From Cyrtodaria siliqua (Eukaryota > Mollusca > Bivalvia > Adapedonta > Hiatellidae): a DNA stretch of 64,000 nt. Shown in pieces: positions 23,501 to 38,500 of the stretch; position 1 is the stretch's first letter; every line of letters starts with the position of its first letter. The notes beneath the pieces are model-generated. The model was not told the origin of the DNA. It was given only the letters and a program-made list of their open reading frames with translations, and searched no databases. Position numbers and translations under genes: made by a program. Location of the stretch: the NCBI GenBank assembly GCA_037043455.1, contig JAWPHD010001215.1, forward strand, positions 124,001 through 188,000. Direction: 5' to 3'.

Positions 23501-26500
23501 TCTCTTAGTTTTCAAGAAGTAGTCGCTACAAACTTATTTTTTAAAAATCTATTTTTAGCCGTGGCGGCCATCTTGAATTTCCGGCCGACCTGAAATTTTG
23601 CTAGGATCAATAAGACATCAAGAGCAACATTCCTGTGAAGTTTCATGAAAATCCGTCAAGTAGTTTCAGAGGAGTAGTCGCTACAAGTTTTCATTATATA
23701 ACTCTATGTAAACGAAGATGGCCGCTGGCAGCCATGTTTAACGTCGAATCAAAACGATTTTCGACAAGGAACAACATCATGTCATGCTGATCATTTTAGA
23801 AAAAGTCCCATATCAATATCTCTTATAGTTTTCAAGAAGTAGTCGCTACAAACTTATTTTTTAAAAATCTATTTTTAGCCATGGCGGCCATCTTGAATTT
23901 CCGGCCAACCTGAAATTTTGCTAGGATCAATTAAACATCAAGAGCAACATTCCTCTTAAGTTTCACGAAAATCCGATAAGTAGTTTCAGAGGAGTAGTCG
24001 CTACAAGTTTTCATTATATAACTCTATGTAAACAAAGATGCCCGCTGGCAGCCATGTTTAACGTCGAATCAAAACGATTTTCGACAAGGACCAACATCAT
24101 GTCATGCTGATCATTTTAGAAAAAGTCCCATATCAATATCCCTTAGAGTTTTCAAGAAGTAGTCGCTACAAACTTGTTTTTTAAAAACCTATTTTTAGAT
24201 TTGGCGGCCATCTTGGATTTCGCATCAACATGAATTTTTGCTAGGATCAACTAGACTTCATGGGCAACATTTCTAAAAAGTTTCATGAATATCTCTGATC
24301 AGTAGAGCTAAAAATGGATTAAAAATGAAGGCCCTATTGTGTTAACTAGGTAAAAGTTAACAGACGGGTGACGGACAACTCGCCATTCCATAAGCTCTGC
24401 TCGCCTTCGGCCAGTAGAACTAAAAACATTTATTTTCAGACAGTGGAATAGCCATTTGCTTTTGAGACACACCGTCTCTGTGTGCAGTAGCTCTGCCTCC
24501 TTGTGAGACACACCGTCTCTGTGTGCAGTAGCTCTGCCTCCTTGTGAGACACACCGACTCTGTGTGCAGTAGCTCTGCCTCCTTGTGAGACACACCGACT
24601 CTGTGTGCAGTAGCTCTGCCTCCTTGTGAGACACACCGTCTCTGTGTGCAGTAGCTCTGCCTCCTTGTGAGACACACCGTCTCTGTGTGCAGTAGCTCTG
24701 CCTCCTTGTGAGACACACCGACTCTGTGTGCAGTAGCTCTGCCTCCTTGTGAGACACACCGACTCTGTGTGCATTAGCTCTGCCTCCTTGTGAGACACAC
24801 CGACTCTGTGTGCAGTAGCTCTGCCTCCTTGTGAGACACACCGACTCTGTGTGCAGTAGCTCTGCCTCCTTGTGAGACACACCGACTCTGTGTGCAGTAG
24901 CTCTGCCTCCTTGTGAGACACACCGACTCTGTGTGCAGTAGCTCTGCCTCCTTGTGAGACACACCGACTCTGTGTGCAGTAGCTCTGCCTCCTTGTGAGA
25001 CACACCGACTCTGTGTGCAGTAGCTCTGCCTCCTTGTGAGACACACCGACTCTGTGTGCAGTAGCTCTGCCTCCTTGTGAGACACACCGACTCTGTGTGC
25101 AGTAGCTCTGCCTCCTTGTGAGACACACCGACTCTGTGTGCAGTAGCTCTGCCTCCTTGTGAGACACACCGACTCTGTGTGCAGTAGCTCTGCCTCCTTG
25201 TCAAATGAAGCTTATTAGAAATTACATTGTTTTCTCGACAGAAAAAGTCAAATGAATGCAAATATTTCTTAATAGTGTGCAAGATAATCCGCAGTCTATA
25301 CCCTATACATTACAATATTGTGAATGTCTTCAATGCAAGATTTATTTCTCCTTACTCTATAATATAATAAACAAGTGAATATAGATAGTAAAATACAGCC
25401 TAATGGTTGATATATTAGACAGAATAAGCCATGCATTTTAGGCAGCGAAGGCATAGTGCAAAAGGAACTACCTCAAATTTAGTTTCCTTCTTTGTTACTT
25501 TAACCGTGACATCCTGATCTGTAATGTTTACATTCAGTTTCCATGACAATGGCAACTTTGTGGTCATTGGTATTCTGCAATAAATGTTAATAGTGAATAC
25601 TTGTTTTGCATGCCAGCTTGTAACATAGTATTAATGTTACATGCATGTTTTCACTTGCTATTGTTTATAAGTTGCTGTTGTTATTAGAAGGCCTCATGGA
25701 AGATAAGTGTTGTGCAATCGATTGTAAAATCTTAATGAGTTGTACCTTCATGAAATAAAGAATTATTATTATTATTATTATTATTTATTATGTGGGATAA
25801 ACACGTCGGGGTGATTACATAAGCTCTCTTATTCTTCGAAAATAGTCGAGCTAAAAAAAAACAAGAGGTCAATGACCTTGAAGCTCTACTGATAGATTTT
25901 GATAGCTAGATCAGCATTCATGCGAAGTTTCATAAAAATCTGTCAAGAAGTTTCAGAGGAGTAGTCGCTACAAGTTGAAGTTTTTACTATATAACTCTTG
26001 GTAAACAAAGATGGCCACTGGCAGCCATGTTTAATGTCGATTCAAAATAATTTTCGACAACGATCAACATCTTGTCATTCTGATAATTTCAGAAAAAGAC
26101 CCATATCAATATCACTTACAGTTTTCAAGAAGTAGTCGCTACAAACTTGTTTTTAAAAATCTATGTTTAGCCGTGGTGGCCATTTTGAATTTCCGGCCGA
26201 CCTGAAATTGTGCCAGGATCAACTAGACATCAAGAGCAACATTCCTGTGAAGTTTCATGAAAATCCGTCTAGTAGTTCAAAGGAGTAGTCACTACAAATG
26301 TTTACTATACAAACTCTATGTAAACAAAGATGGCCACTGGTGCCCAGGTTTAATTTTGATTCAAAATAATTTTCAAAAAAGATCAACATCATGTTATGCT
26401 GATCATTTTAGAAAAAGTCCCATATCAATATCACTTACAGTTTTCAAGAAGTAGTCGCTACAAACTTTTTTTTAAAAATCTGTTTTTAGCCATGGCGGCC

Positions 26501-29500
26501 ATCTTGAATTTCCCGCCGACCTAAAAAAATTCTGGGATCAATAAGACATCAAGAGCAACATTCCTGTGAAGTTTCATAAAAATGTGTCAAGTAGTTTCAG
26601 AGGAGTAGTCGCTACAAGTTTTTACAATATAAATCTATGTAAACAAAGATGGCCGCTAGTGGCCATGTTTAAAGTTGCATCGAAAAAAATTCGACGAAAA
26701 GATCAACATCATGTCATGCTGATCATTTTAGAAAATGTCCCATATCAATATCACTTACAGTTTTCAAGAAGTAGTCACTACAATTTTATTTATTTTAAAT
26801 CTATTTTTAGCCGTGGCGGCCATTTTGAATTTCCGGCCAGCCTGAAATTTTTCTAGGATCAACTAGACATCAACTAGACATCAAGAGCAACATTCCTGTG
26901 AAGTTTCATGAACATCTGTCAGGTAGTTTCAGAGGAGTAGTCGCTACAACTTTTTACTATATAACTCTATGTAAACAAAGATGGCCACTGGCAGCCATGT
27001 TCAACGTCGATTCCAAATAATGTTTGACTCAGATCAACATCATGTCATGCTGATCATTTTAGAAAAAGTCCCATATCAATATCACTTATAGTTTTCAAAA
27101 AGTAGTTGCTACAAACTTATTTTTTAAAAATCTATTTTTAGCTGTGGTGGCTATCATGAATTTCTGGCCGATCTGAAATTTTGCTAGGATCAATTACACA
27201 TCAAGAGCAACATTCTTGTAAAGTTTCATGAAAATCCGCCAAGTAGTTTCAGAGGAGTAGTCGCTACAAGTTTTTACTATATAACTCATGTAAACAAAGA
27301 TGGCCGCTGGCAGCCATGTTTAACGTTGAATCAAAACGATTTTTGACAACGACCAACATCATGTCATGCTGATCATTTAAGAAAAAATCCCATATCAATA
27401 TCACTTATAGTTTTCAAGAAGTAGTCGCTACAAACTTGTATTTTAAAAATCTATTTTTAGCTTTGGTGGCCATCTTGGATTTCACATCAACATGAATTTT
27501 TGCTAGGATCAACTAGACTTCATGGGCAACATTTCTGTAAAGTTTCATGAATATCCATCCAGTAGTTTCAGAGGAGTAGTCGCTACAAATAAAACTTTAC
27601 GGACAGACAGACGGACGGACGGACACCGCACCACGGCATAAGGTCTGCTGATCTCTGATCAGTCAAGCTAAAAAATCAAACTAAAAAAAAAAAATTCAGA
27701 GTAACTCTATGTAAAACTGATCCAACAAGGGCCCCTAAGCTCCCAATTAAAGAAAAAATGAACCAATGAACCAAGGTTTCTTATCAGAAAAAAGAAAGAA
27801 AAATTTAACCCATGAACCAAGATTTCTTATGAAAAAAGGAAATAATTCTAAAAAAAAGAAGAAAAATATGCCTCCAGTGAGATTTGAACCCAAGACCTGA
27901 ATAATTCAAGGGGACATTTATCAATTTAAGAGCAATAACTCTGGAGTTACTAGGACGATTCAGAAATAATGCCACGTCACATCCAACTATTTAGATAAAC
28001 ATTAAAATCAAGTTTAATGAAAATCAAGCGGTTATCAAGATATGACTGTTAACGGACAGAATTATGCAATTTTTATCAATTAAAGGGCAATATCTCCAGC
28101 GTTACTACGACAATTCCGAAATAAATTTGCCGCATCACATCCCACTATTGGGATAAACATTATAATGAAGATTAATGAAAATCAAACAAGCGGTTATCAA
28201 GATATGGCTATGGACGGACAGAATTAAGCAATTTTTAGCAATTGTAGGGCAATAACTCCGGCGTTACTGGGGTGATTCCGGAAAAAATAGCAGCGTGTCA
28301 TCTCACTATCAGGATAAACATTATTACCAAGTGTAATGAAAATCCAACCTGCAGTTATGAAGAAATAGCTCCGGACAGACGGATGGAAAATGCCAAATTA
28401 ATATACCTCTGCCTTCGGCGGGGGTTAACTACTAGGCGGTGGCAAAATATACTTACCTTGATTGATTTTTAAAAGTCCTAGCAACGAGTTGTTCTTTAGC
28501 ATATATACAGGCTGATAAGGCCGTCAATTCATTTCTCTCACCCTCTGCCAGAATCTTTCCTGAAATGTTTATATTTAAACATTTTATGCAAATTAATGCT
28601 AGTTTACTGATTTGGACTTTTTTGGTTAAATTGCAATTTACTTCAATTACAAAATTAGTTTATTTTGATTTGCAGACGACACCAATAATTGCGTCTGATA
28701 GTCTCATGGTTCATACAGAATTATCATTTTGAAGAATTTTTAAGCTCTTTTAGGGCCCTAATAACCCAGTTTTAAGGCCCGGTTAACTGTTATTTTATTA
28801 CCGGCAATGATTAAAATGTCAGCGTTTTTTTTTTCTTTTAAAGGCTGGAGTGGATTTAAGGACTTTTAAAGGCTACTTCTGAAATAAAAGGACTTTTTAG
28901 GGCTGTAAAACCTGTTGTCTTGACATTTGAGGAAACTGGTATTATCTCAAGTTTTGCATTTTAAAATTTGTTCCAATTATAAACAAGGGGCCCAAGAGGG
29001 CCTGTGGACGTTCTACTCGTTAAAATAGCTCTTATCGGGGGATCAAGTGAAGTAGTCGGGACAGAGCTTGTGTATTAAAACCTTTAAAGGGCCATAACTC
29101 CACCAAAACTCATTCAACAGGAACACGGTGACAATATGCACAACTAAGCTTGATACAGACCATCCTTGCCAAGTTTTGTGCGGGCAGGGGTTCAGCAGAA
29201 CTAGTCCAGGGCTTCAGCAGAACTAGTCCGGACAAAGATTGTGTATTAAATCCTTTAAAGGGCAATAACTCTACCAAAAACCTTTCAACCAGAACATGGT
29301 GATGATATGCACAACTAGGCTTGGTACTGATCATCCCTGATCATCCCTGCAATGTTTCTCTGAAATCCGGCCAGGTGTTCAGCAGAACTAATCCGGACAA
29401 ATTATTTGTAGTAAAACCTTTAAAGAGTCATAACTCCATCAAAAAACCCACAGGGTCACCATTCAAACAAACTTGGTAGAAGACCATAACCTGAGTGCAA

Positions 29501-32500
29501 ATACAAAATATTAAACCTTCGACTCTTGTAGTTCCAGAGAAGATTTTTAAAGTTTTTCCCTAGTATATATATAAGTCTATGTAAAACTTTGACCACTGGC
29601 ACGGGGCCAAATTTAACCCCAGGGTCACCATTTGAACAAACATTTTAGTGGAACATAAGCTGATAATAAAATATAAAATATTAAACCTTTAGCTCTTGTT
29701 GTTTCAGAGAAGAAGATTTTTTAAGTTTTTCCCTATATCAGCCTATGTAAAGCTGTGACCCCTGGGGCGGGGCCAAATTTGACCCCAGGGTCACCATTTG
29801 AACATCTAAACTTGGTAGAGGACAATAAGCTGATGGTAATTATGGTATGGTAAACCTTTGGCTCTTATAGTTTCAGAGATTATTAAAGTTTTACCCTATA
29901 TAAATTTATGTAAAACTGTGACCCCTGAGTCGGGGCCAAATTTGACACCCGAGTCACCATTTGAACAAACTAGGTAGATGATCCATAAGCTGATAATAAA
30001 CAAAAAATATTAAACCTTTATCTCTATTAGTTTCAGAGAAGTAGTTCTTCCCATAATATGTCAAACGGATCCAGCAAGGGCACCTAAGCACCCAATTAAA
30101 GAAAAAAGAAAGAAGGCTTCTTATGAGAGATTTTTTTTTTTTTTTAAAAATATATATATTTTTTTATTAAAAATAATGAGCCCATGAACCAAGGTTTCTT
30201 ATGAAAACAACAACAGTATGCCTCCAATGAGATCTGAACCCAAGACCACTGAATAATGAACACATGAACAAAGGTTTCTTATGAAAACAAGTAATCCGTG
30301 GATTCACATGTCTCGCCTAACGGGGGCTGGACTTAAAAATAAAAAGGTCAATGATGCTTAAATGAAAGTTTGTAAACATTTTAGTAACTAAAAACAATCC
30401 AGTTTGCCGTTTGCCGAGATGACATTTAAGTGCATTTGTTTAAAAACAAAATGCCATTCTATTAAAAACAAGAGGCCCAAGAGGGCCTGTGGATGCTCTA
30501 CTGGCTAAAACGGCTCTTATATCAAGGGTTGTCAACAAAAATTCCCATAAGTAGTTTTTTTAAAACATTGCAAAAAAAACAGGGATAGGATGGCCTTAGA
30601 TCTCTCACCTGGTAATCATGGGCAATAAGTCTGCTGAGTCTAGTCTGGTATGGGCATTTTTTAATTTGTCCCACTTTCTTCTATGAATGAAATTTCATGA
30701 AAATGGGGGGGGAGGGGGGGGGGGGGGTATATTAACATTCTAAACAAATAACAAATTAATATGGCATTTTTTAACAAATCAAGGGCCATAACCTGTCGTT
30801 ACTAACTAGATCTAGCTGCTTTTCGAACTTGTCCAAAATTGCATTGATATACCAAGCTTTGCACAACTAGACATCATACTGAGGCTTCCTGCCAAATTTT
30901 GTAGAAATCCAACAAGCCGTTTAGGAGGAGTAGCGCCGATAAGAAATTTAAAGTAAAAATGTCAAAGTGCCATAACTCCGTCATAAATCAGCAAACTGGA
31001 ACAAAAGTGCCACATGCACAACTAGACATCTTACTGATGCTTCCTGCCAAGTTTCGTTGAAATCCAACAAGGCGTTTAGGAGGAGTAGCGCCGACAAGAA
31101 ATTTAAAAAAAAAATGTCAAGGTGCCGTAACTCCATCAAAAATCAACGAACCGGAAACTTGAAGGTCTACCGATTGATTTTGATTTCAGGAAGTAGTCGC
31201 TACAAACTGTTTTTTTGAAAATCTATTTTTAGCCGTGGTGGCCATCTTGAATTTCCGGCCGACCTGAAATTTTGCTAGGATCAATTAGACATCAAGAGCA
31301 ACATTCCTGTGAAGTTTCATGAAAATCCATCAAGTAGTTTCAGAGGAGTAGTCGCTACAAGTTTTCATAATATAACTCAATGTAAACAAAGATGGCCACT
31401 GACAGCCATGTTTAACATTGAATCAAAATAATGTTCGACTCGGATAACCATCATGTCATGCTGATCATTTTAGAAAAAGTCCCATATCAATATCTCTTAT
31501 AGTTTTCAAGAAGTAGTCGCTACCAACTTATTTTTTAAAAATCTATTTTTAGCCATGGTGGCCATCTTCAATTTCCGGCCGACCTGAAATTTTGCTAAGA
31601 TCAATTAGACATCAAGAGCAACATTCGTGTGAAGTTTCATGAAAATCCGTCAAGTAGTTTCAGAGGAGTAGTCGCTACAAGTTTTCATTATATAACTCTA
31701 TGTAAACAAAGATGCCCGCTGGCAGCCATGTTTAACAACAAAGATGCCCGCTGGCAGCCATGTTTAACGTCGAATCAAAACGATTTTCGACAAGGACCAA
31801 CATCATGTCATGCTGATCATTTTAGAAAAAGTCCCATAGCAATATCCCTTAGAGTTTTCAAGAAGTAGTCGCTACAAACTTGTTTTTTAAAAACCTATTT
31901 TTAGATTTGGCGGCCATCTTGGATTTCACATCTACATGAATTTTTGCTAGGATCAACTAGACTTCATGGGCAACATTTCTGTAAAGTTTCCTGAAAATCT
32001 ATTCAGTAGTTTCAGAGGAGTAGTCGCTACAAAAAAAAAGTTAACGGACGGACGGACGCCGCACCACGGCATAAGCTCTGCTGATCTCTGATCAGTAGAG
32101 CTAAAAATTAATGAAATAAGAAAATTTCAAAAAAAAATGTAAAACAAGAGGTCAATGACCTTGAAGCTCTACTGATTGATTTTGATTTCAGGAAGTAGTC
32201 GCTACAGACTTGTTTTTTGAAAAATTATTTTTAGCCATGAATTTCCGGCCGACCTGAAATTTTGCTAAGATCAATAAGACATCAAGAGCAACATTCGTGT
32301 GAAGTTTCATGAAAATCCGTCAAGTAGTTTCAGAGGAATAGTTGCTACAAGTTTTCATTATATAACTCTATGTAAACAAAGTTGGCCGCTGACAGCCATG
32401 TTTAACATCGAATCAAAACGATTTTTGACAAGGACAAACATCATGTCATGCTGATCATTTTAGAAAAAGTCCCATATCAATATCACTTATAGTTTTCAAG

Positions 32501-35500
32501 AAGTAGTCGCTACAAACTTGTATTTTGAAAATCTATTTTTAGCCATGGTAGCCATCTTGAATTTCCGGCTGAACTGAAATTTTGCTAGGATCAATGAGAC
32601 ATCAAGAGCAACATTCCTATGAAGTTTCATGAAAATTCGTCAAGTAGTTTCAGAGGAGTAGTCGCTACAAGTTTTCATCATATAACTCTATGTAAACAAA
32701 GATGGCCACTGGCAGCCATGTTTAACGTCGAATCAAAATAATGTTTGACTCCAATAACCATCATGTCATGCTGATCATTTTACAAAAAGTCCCATATCAA
32801 TATCACTTACAGTTTTCAAGACGTAGTCGCTACAAACTTCTTTTTTAAAAATCTATTTTTAGCTGTGGCGGCCATCTTGAATTTCTAGCCGATCTGAAAT
32901 TTTGCTAGGATCAATCAGACATTAAGTGCAACATTCCTGTAAAATTACATGAAAATCCGCCAAGTAGTTTCAGAGGAGTAGTCGCTACAAGTTTTCATAA
33001 TATAACTCTATGTAAACAAAGATGGCAGCCATATTTAACGTTGAATCAAAACGATTTTCAACAAGGACCAACATCATGTCATGCTGATCATTTTACAAAA
33101 AGTCCCATATCAATATCACTTATAGTTTTCAAGAAGTAGTCGCTACAAACTTGTTTTTTAAAAACCTATTTTTAGATCTGGCAGCCATCTTGGATTTCAC
33201 ATCAACATGAATTTTTGCTAGGATCAACTAGACTTCATGGGCAACATTTCTGTAAAGTTTCATGAAAATCCATTCAGCAGTTTCAGAGGAGTAGTCGCTA
33301 CAAAAAAAAGTTTACGGACAGACGGACGGACGACGGACGCCGCACCACGGCATAAGCTCTGCTGATCTCTGATCAGTCGAGCTAAAAAAAATGAAAAAAT
33401 AAATATTTAAAAACAAACAAAAAAACAACAAATAAATATACAAATAAAAAAAAAAGGCAAAACATCTGGTAAAGTTTGGTAAAGATCAGATGAAAAATGA
33501 AAGCTCATCGTATTAACGAGGCAAAATATAGCATTTTTAACTAAACCAAGGGCCATAACTCTGCTGTTATTGGTTCCATCTGGCTGGTTTTCGAACTTGT
33601 GCGAGCTTTCATTGATATTAACAATCTGGTAAAGTTTGGTAAAGATCGGATGAAAAATGAAGGCCTTTGGCCAGTAGAATCATCAGCTCCAAAAAGTAGG
33701 TCAAGGTCATAGATGAAATCCAGGCATCCAAAAAAAAGATGCACTACCGAAGACACAACTATGTCAAAATAGAATGTTTTTCTTCCAAAATTAGGTTTAA
33801 AACATCTAGTGCATAATTCTAGTTCATGAGAAAGTGATGTAAATGTTACAATTAAAGTTATCTGCCTTTGCTTGGATGGTGAAGGTCACATCCACATTTG
33901 CTTTGTCACGTTGCAATGTACCACTCAAGATACAACTATAAGCAAAGTTTGAAAGGTCCTAGTGCATACAGTTTGTGAAAAAGTGACCTAAACGCAAAAG
34001 TTGAAGGTAAAAATTATAAGTTTATCTGCCCTTTGCTTGGAGGGTCAAGGTCACTTCCACATTTGCTTTGTCATGTTGCCATGTACCACCCAAGATACAA
34101 CTATAAGCAAAGTTTGAAAGGTCTAGTGCCTACAGTTTGTGAAAAAGTGACCTAAACGCAAAAGTTGAACCTAAAAATTAGTAAGTTATCTGCCCTTTGC
34201 TTGGAGGGTCAAGGTCACTTCCACATTTGCTTTGTCATGTTGTCATGTACCACCCATGATACAACTATAAGCAAAGTTTGAAAGGTCTAGTGCCTACAGT
34301 TTGTGAGAAAATTACCTAAACACAAAACTTGAATGTTGATGCCGCCACCGCCGCCGGAAAAGCAACACCTATGTCTCTTTTCTTCTTCGAAAAGGCGAGA
34401 CAAAAACAACACTATGCCTCCAGTGAGATTTGAACCCACGACCCCTGGGGTTTCCAGTGTACATTACCAAATATTGAAAAAGGACTCGTTCAATTTGGCT
34501 CGTTTGTGAACTTGTCCGAGTTTTCATTGATAATAACAATCAGTGTAAGTTTGGTAAAGATCAAATAATAAATGAAGGTGCCAGACCGTACACAAGGCAG
34601 AAAATTGCATTTTTCAGAAAAAAACAAGGGCCACAACTCTGATGTTACTGATCCGATTTGGCTGGTTTTCGAAATTGTCCGCGCTTTAATTGATATTAAC
34701 AATCTGTGCAAGTTTGGTAAAGATCAAATATTAAATGAAGGTGCTAGAGCGTTCACAAGGCAGAAAATGGCATTTTTCAGCAAAAAAATTGGCCATAACT
34801 CTGGTGTTACTGACCCAATTTAGCTGGTTTTTGAGCTTTTCCAAGCTTTCTCTGGTATTACAATCTGCGCAAGTTTGGTAAAGATCAAATAATAAATGAA
34901 GGTGCTAGAGTGTTCACAAGGCAGAAAATAGCAGGGCTTTTTTACCTTATATAACATAGGCCTGTAAAGGGCCTCTTCCCAACAGAAAATTGGACTGTTT
35001 TTTCCCAACTGTGGCAGAAATATTTCCCAATCAGAAAACAGCAGTCTCTCAGAATTTGAAAAAAAGCATGAATTCTGCAGTGTGTTTTTGGCTGCTAATA
35101 AATTCCGACTTGGAAAAGTTAATAATTATGGTAAATAATGGATGACAATATAAATAAAGTATATTAATGTCATATTTACTTAATTTATGAAACCTTGTAT
35201 TTTTCCCAAAATGAGAAATAAGCGCGTTATTTTTTCCCAAAATGGACAGGCCTGGGCCTCTTCCCAATTTTGTGGAAAAAAGCCCTGAATAGCATTTTTC
35301 AGAAAAAACAATTGCCACAACTCCAGTGTTATTGATCTGATTTGGCTGGTTTTCAAACTTGAGCGAGCTTTCATTGATATTAACAATCTGTGCAAGTGTG
35401 GTAAAGATCAAATAATAAATGAAGGTGCTAGAGTGTTTACAAGGCTTAATAAGGCATTTTTCAGCAAAACAAGGGCCATAACTCTGGTGAAATAATCCGA

Positions 35501-38500
35501 TCTGACTGGTTTTCGAACTTATGCGAGATTTCATTGATATAAAGACACTGGCAAAGTAAAACTATCACAGAATACAGTTTATGCACAACTTACCTGTAAC
35601 CCCATTTGGGATGATGGGAATCCAGTTAACACAACTTACACAACTTACCTGTAAACCCATCAGGGAATATTGTTTGTAAATATTTGGTTGTGATATCGCC
35701 CGCTACAAATGTTTTCTCTGTGATAATATCTCGCAGCAGTGGGACATTGTGGGTGACACCTGAATAAAAACAAAATTTACTTTAATGACTGAGTAGTACG
35801 ATGATCTGTGGCGTTTGTTAAAGTGACACATGGCACTCTTCATTTTTTTAACTTGTGCTTAAGTTTTTCTACATTAATTGCACATTTGCAAATCTTCAGT
35901 AATAACTGTTTGAATATTTCAAAGTAAATTGTTTTTGTATACGTCATGTATTACTAATTTCTGGTTTTATTGAACCAATAATATATTTAAAGGTAGCCTA
36001 TGGCAGAATAACAAAGTAAAATTAAACAAGAGGTCAATGATCTTGAAGCTTTACAGATAGATTTTGATAGCTGGATCACACATGGGAACCTGTGAAGTTT
36101 TATGGAAATAAGACCAACACTTTCAGAAAAGTAGCCGCCACAAGTTTTTCCTATATCACACCATGTAAAAAAAAGATGGTCACTGGCAGCCGTGTTTGAC
36201 ATAAAATCAAAATGAATTTTGTTTAGGACCAACTACATGTCATGCAAGTCATTTTTAGCTCGACTGATCAGAGATCAGCAGAGCTTATGCCGTGGTGCGG
36301 CGTCCGTCCGTCTGTCTGTCTGTCCATAAACTTTTATTTGTAGCGACTACTCCTCTGAAACTACGGGATGGATATTTATGAAACTTTACAGAAATGTTGC
36401 CCATGAAGTCTAGTTGATCATAGGAAAAATTCATGTTGATGTGAAATCCAAGATGGCCGCATAAGCTAAAAATAGATTTTTAAAATACAAGTTTGTAGCA
36501 ACTACTTCTTGAAAACCGTAAGTGATATTGATATGGGACTTTTTCTAAAATAATCAGCATGACATTATGTTGGTCCTTGTCGAAAATCGTTTTGATTCAA
36601 CATTAAACATGGCTGCCAGTGGCCATCTTTGTTTACATAGATCTATATAGTAAAAACTTGTAGCGACTACTCCTCTGAAACTACTTGGCGGATTTTCATG
36701 AAACTTTACAGGAATGTTGCTCTTGATGTCTAATTGATCCTAGCAAAAATTCAGGTCGGCCAGAAATTTAAGATGGCCGCCACAGCTAAAAATAGATTTT
36801 TAAAAAATAAGTTTGTAGCGACTACTTCTTGAAAACTATAAGTGATATTGATATGGGACTTTTTCTAAAATGATCAGCATGACATGATGTTGATCCTAGT
36901 CGAACACTATTTTGATTCAACGTTAAACATGGCTGCCAGTGGCCATCTTTGTTTACATAGAGTTATATAGTAAAAACTTGTAGCGACTACTCCTATGAAA
37001 CTACTTGACGGATGTTCATGAAACTTCACAGGAATGTTTCTCTTGATGTCTAGTTGATCCTAGAAAAATTTCAGGCTGACCGGAAATTCAAACTGGCCGC
37101 CACAGCTAAAAATAGATTTAAAATAAATAAATTTGTAGCGACTACTACTTGAAAACTGTAAGAGATATTGATATGGGACTTTTTCTAAAATGATGTGACA
37201 TTCCTCGTCAAAAATTATTTGACATTAAACATGGCCGCCAGCGGCCATCTTTGTTTACATAGAGTTATATAATGAAAACTTGTAGCGACTACTCCTATGA
37301 AACTACTAGATGGATTTTCATGAAACTTCACAGGAATGTTGACCTAGCTATCAAAAATCTATCAGTAGAACTTCAAGGTCATTGACCTCTTGTTAGTAAA
37401 GGTTCCAAATCAATAACTCTTATGGTTTTTGAAAAGTAGTTGCCACAAACATGTATTTAAGCTATAGCAGCCATATTGAATTTCCAGCCAACCTGATTTT
37501 TACTTGGGACTAACTGGACATCACTTATGGTTTAAGATAAGTAGTCGCCATAAATTGTATTTAAAATCTATTTTTAGCCATGGTGGCCATGGTGAATTTT
37601 TGGCCAACCTGATTTTTACTTAGGACCAACTAGACATCAAGAGCAACATTCCTATATTCCTATATATTATGATTTATTATGCAACACTACATATGCAACA
37701 TTATAAATTTATTCAATTTTACTCTAGTCCTAAAGAATATATATTTTTCCAGCTTCTAAAAATGTCATAAAGCTATCACAAATTTTAATTATAAAGCTAT
37801 ATCAATTAAATCCCTTACAACATCAACATTAGTATATCCTATTTGCTGCTCAACAATTTTTTTTCCAAATCACCCTTTTGTAACATAAATGGAATGATCC
37901 GTATTCATAAATATAGCAGGTGTGTGAACAGGTCATGTTATGCAATTTCTCCTGAGAATTAGGTTACTATCTCACCAGTACAAGTAGATTTGCTTTTGTC
38001 TCAGTGCTTATATCTGGAAAATCAGAATCAAAATAAAATCTTAAAATCCTACAATTTGTTTTCAGTATTTTTCTGAGAGCCAAAAATACAAAGGAGACTA
38101 TATCCTTACCCCTCTATAAATGTATAATGGACTGTCCTTTCCTTGAATTTGGACCAGTCCATTTATAGTACAAAGGGTGTTTTGGTCAAATGACTGATGA
38201 GCACCCAGACAGTTTAAACCCTGATCAGCCTGCAAGATGTCGTGCCAGTCATTTTGCTAAAGGTTCCAATTCAATATCACTTACAGTTTTGAAGAAGTAG
38301 TCGCCATAAAGTCACGTTTTTAAAAACTATTTTTAGCAGTGGGGGGTGATTTTTTGCTAGGATCAACTAGATATCCAAAGCAACATTGACAAAATCGCAT
38401 TCTTAAAATATATTTTTAGCCGTGGTGGCCATCTTGAATTTCCGGTCGACCTGAAATTTGCTAGACATCAAGAGCAACATTCCTGTGAAGTTTCATGAAA

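Noticed and set aside
24308..25282. 324-aa minus-strand ORF with a repeated peptide
   Set aside because: It is the 41-bp minisatellite read through; overlapping frames are equally open and the peptide has period 41. No start context, domain or homologue is recognised.
31629..31868. ORF 79 aa ([19 protein letters not shown]..) and a similar one at 26566-26856
   Set aside because: The similarity arises because both lie in family A repeat units. Frames are broken in other copies, so no coding constraint is visible.
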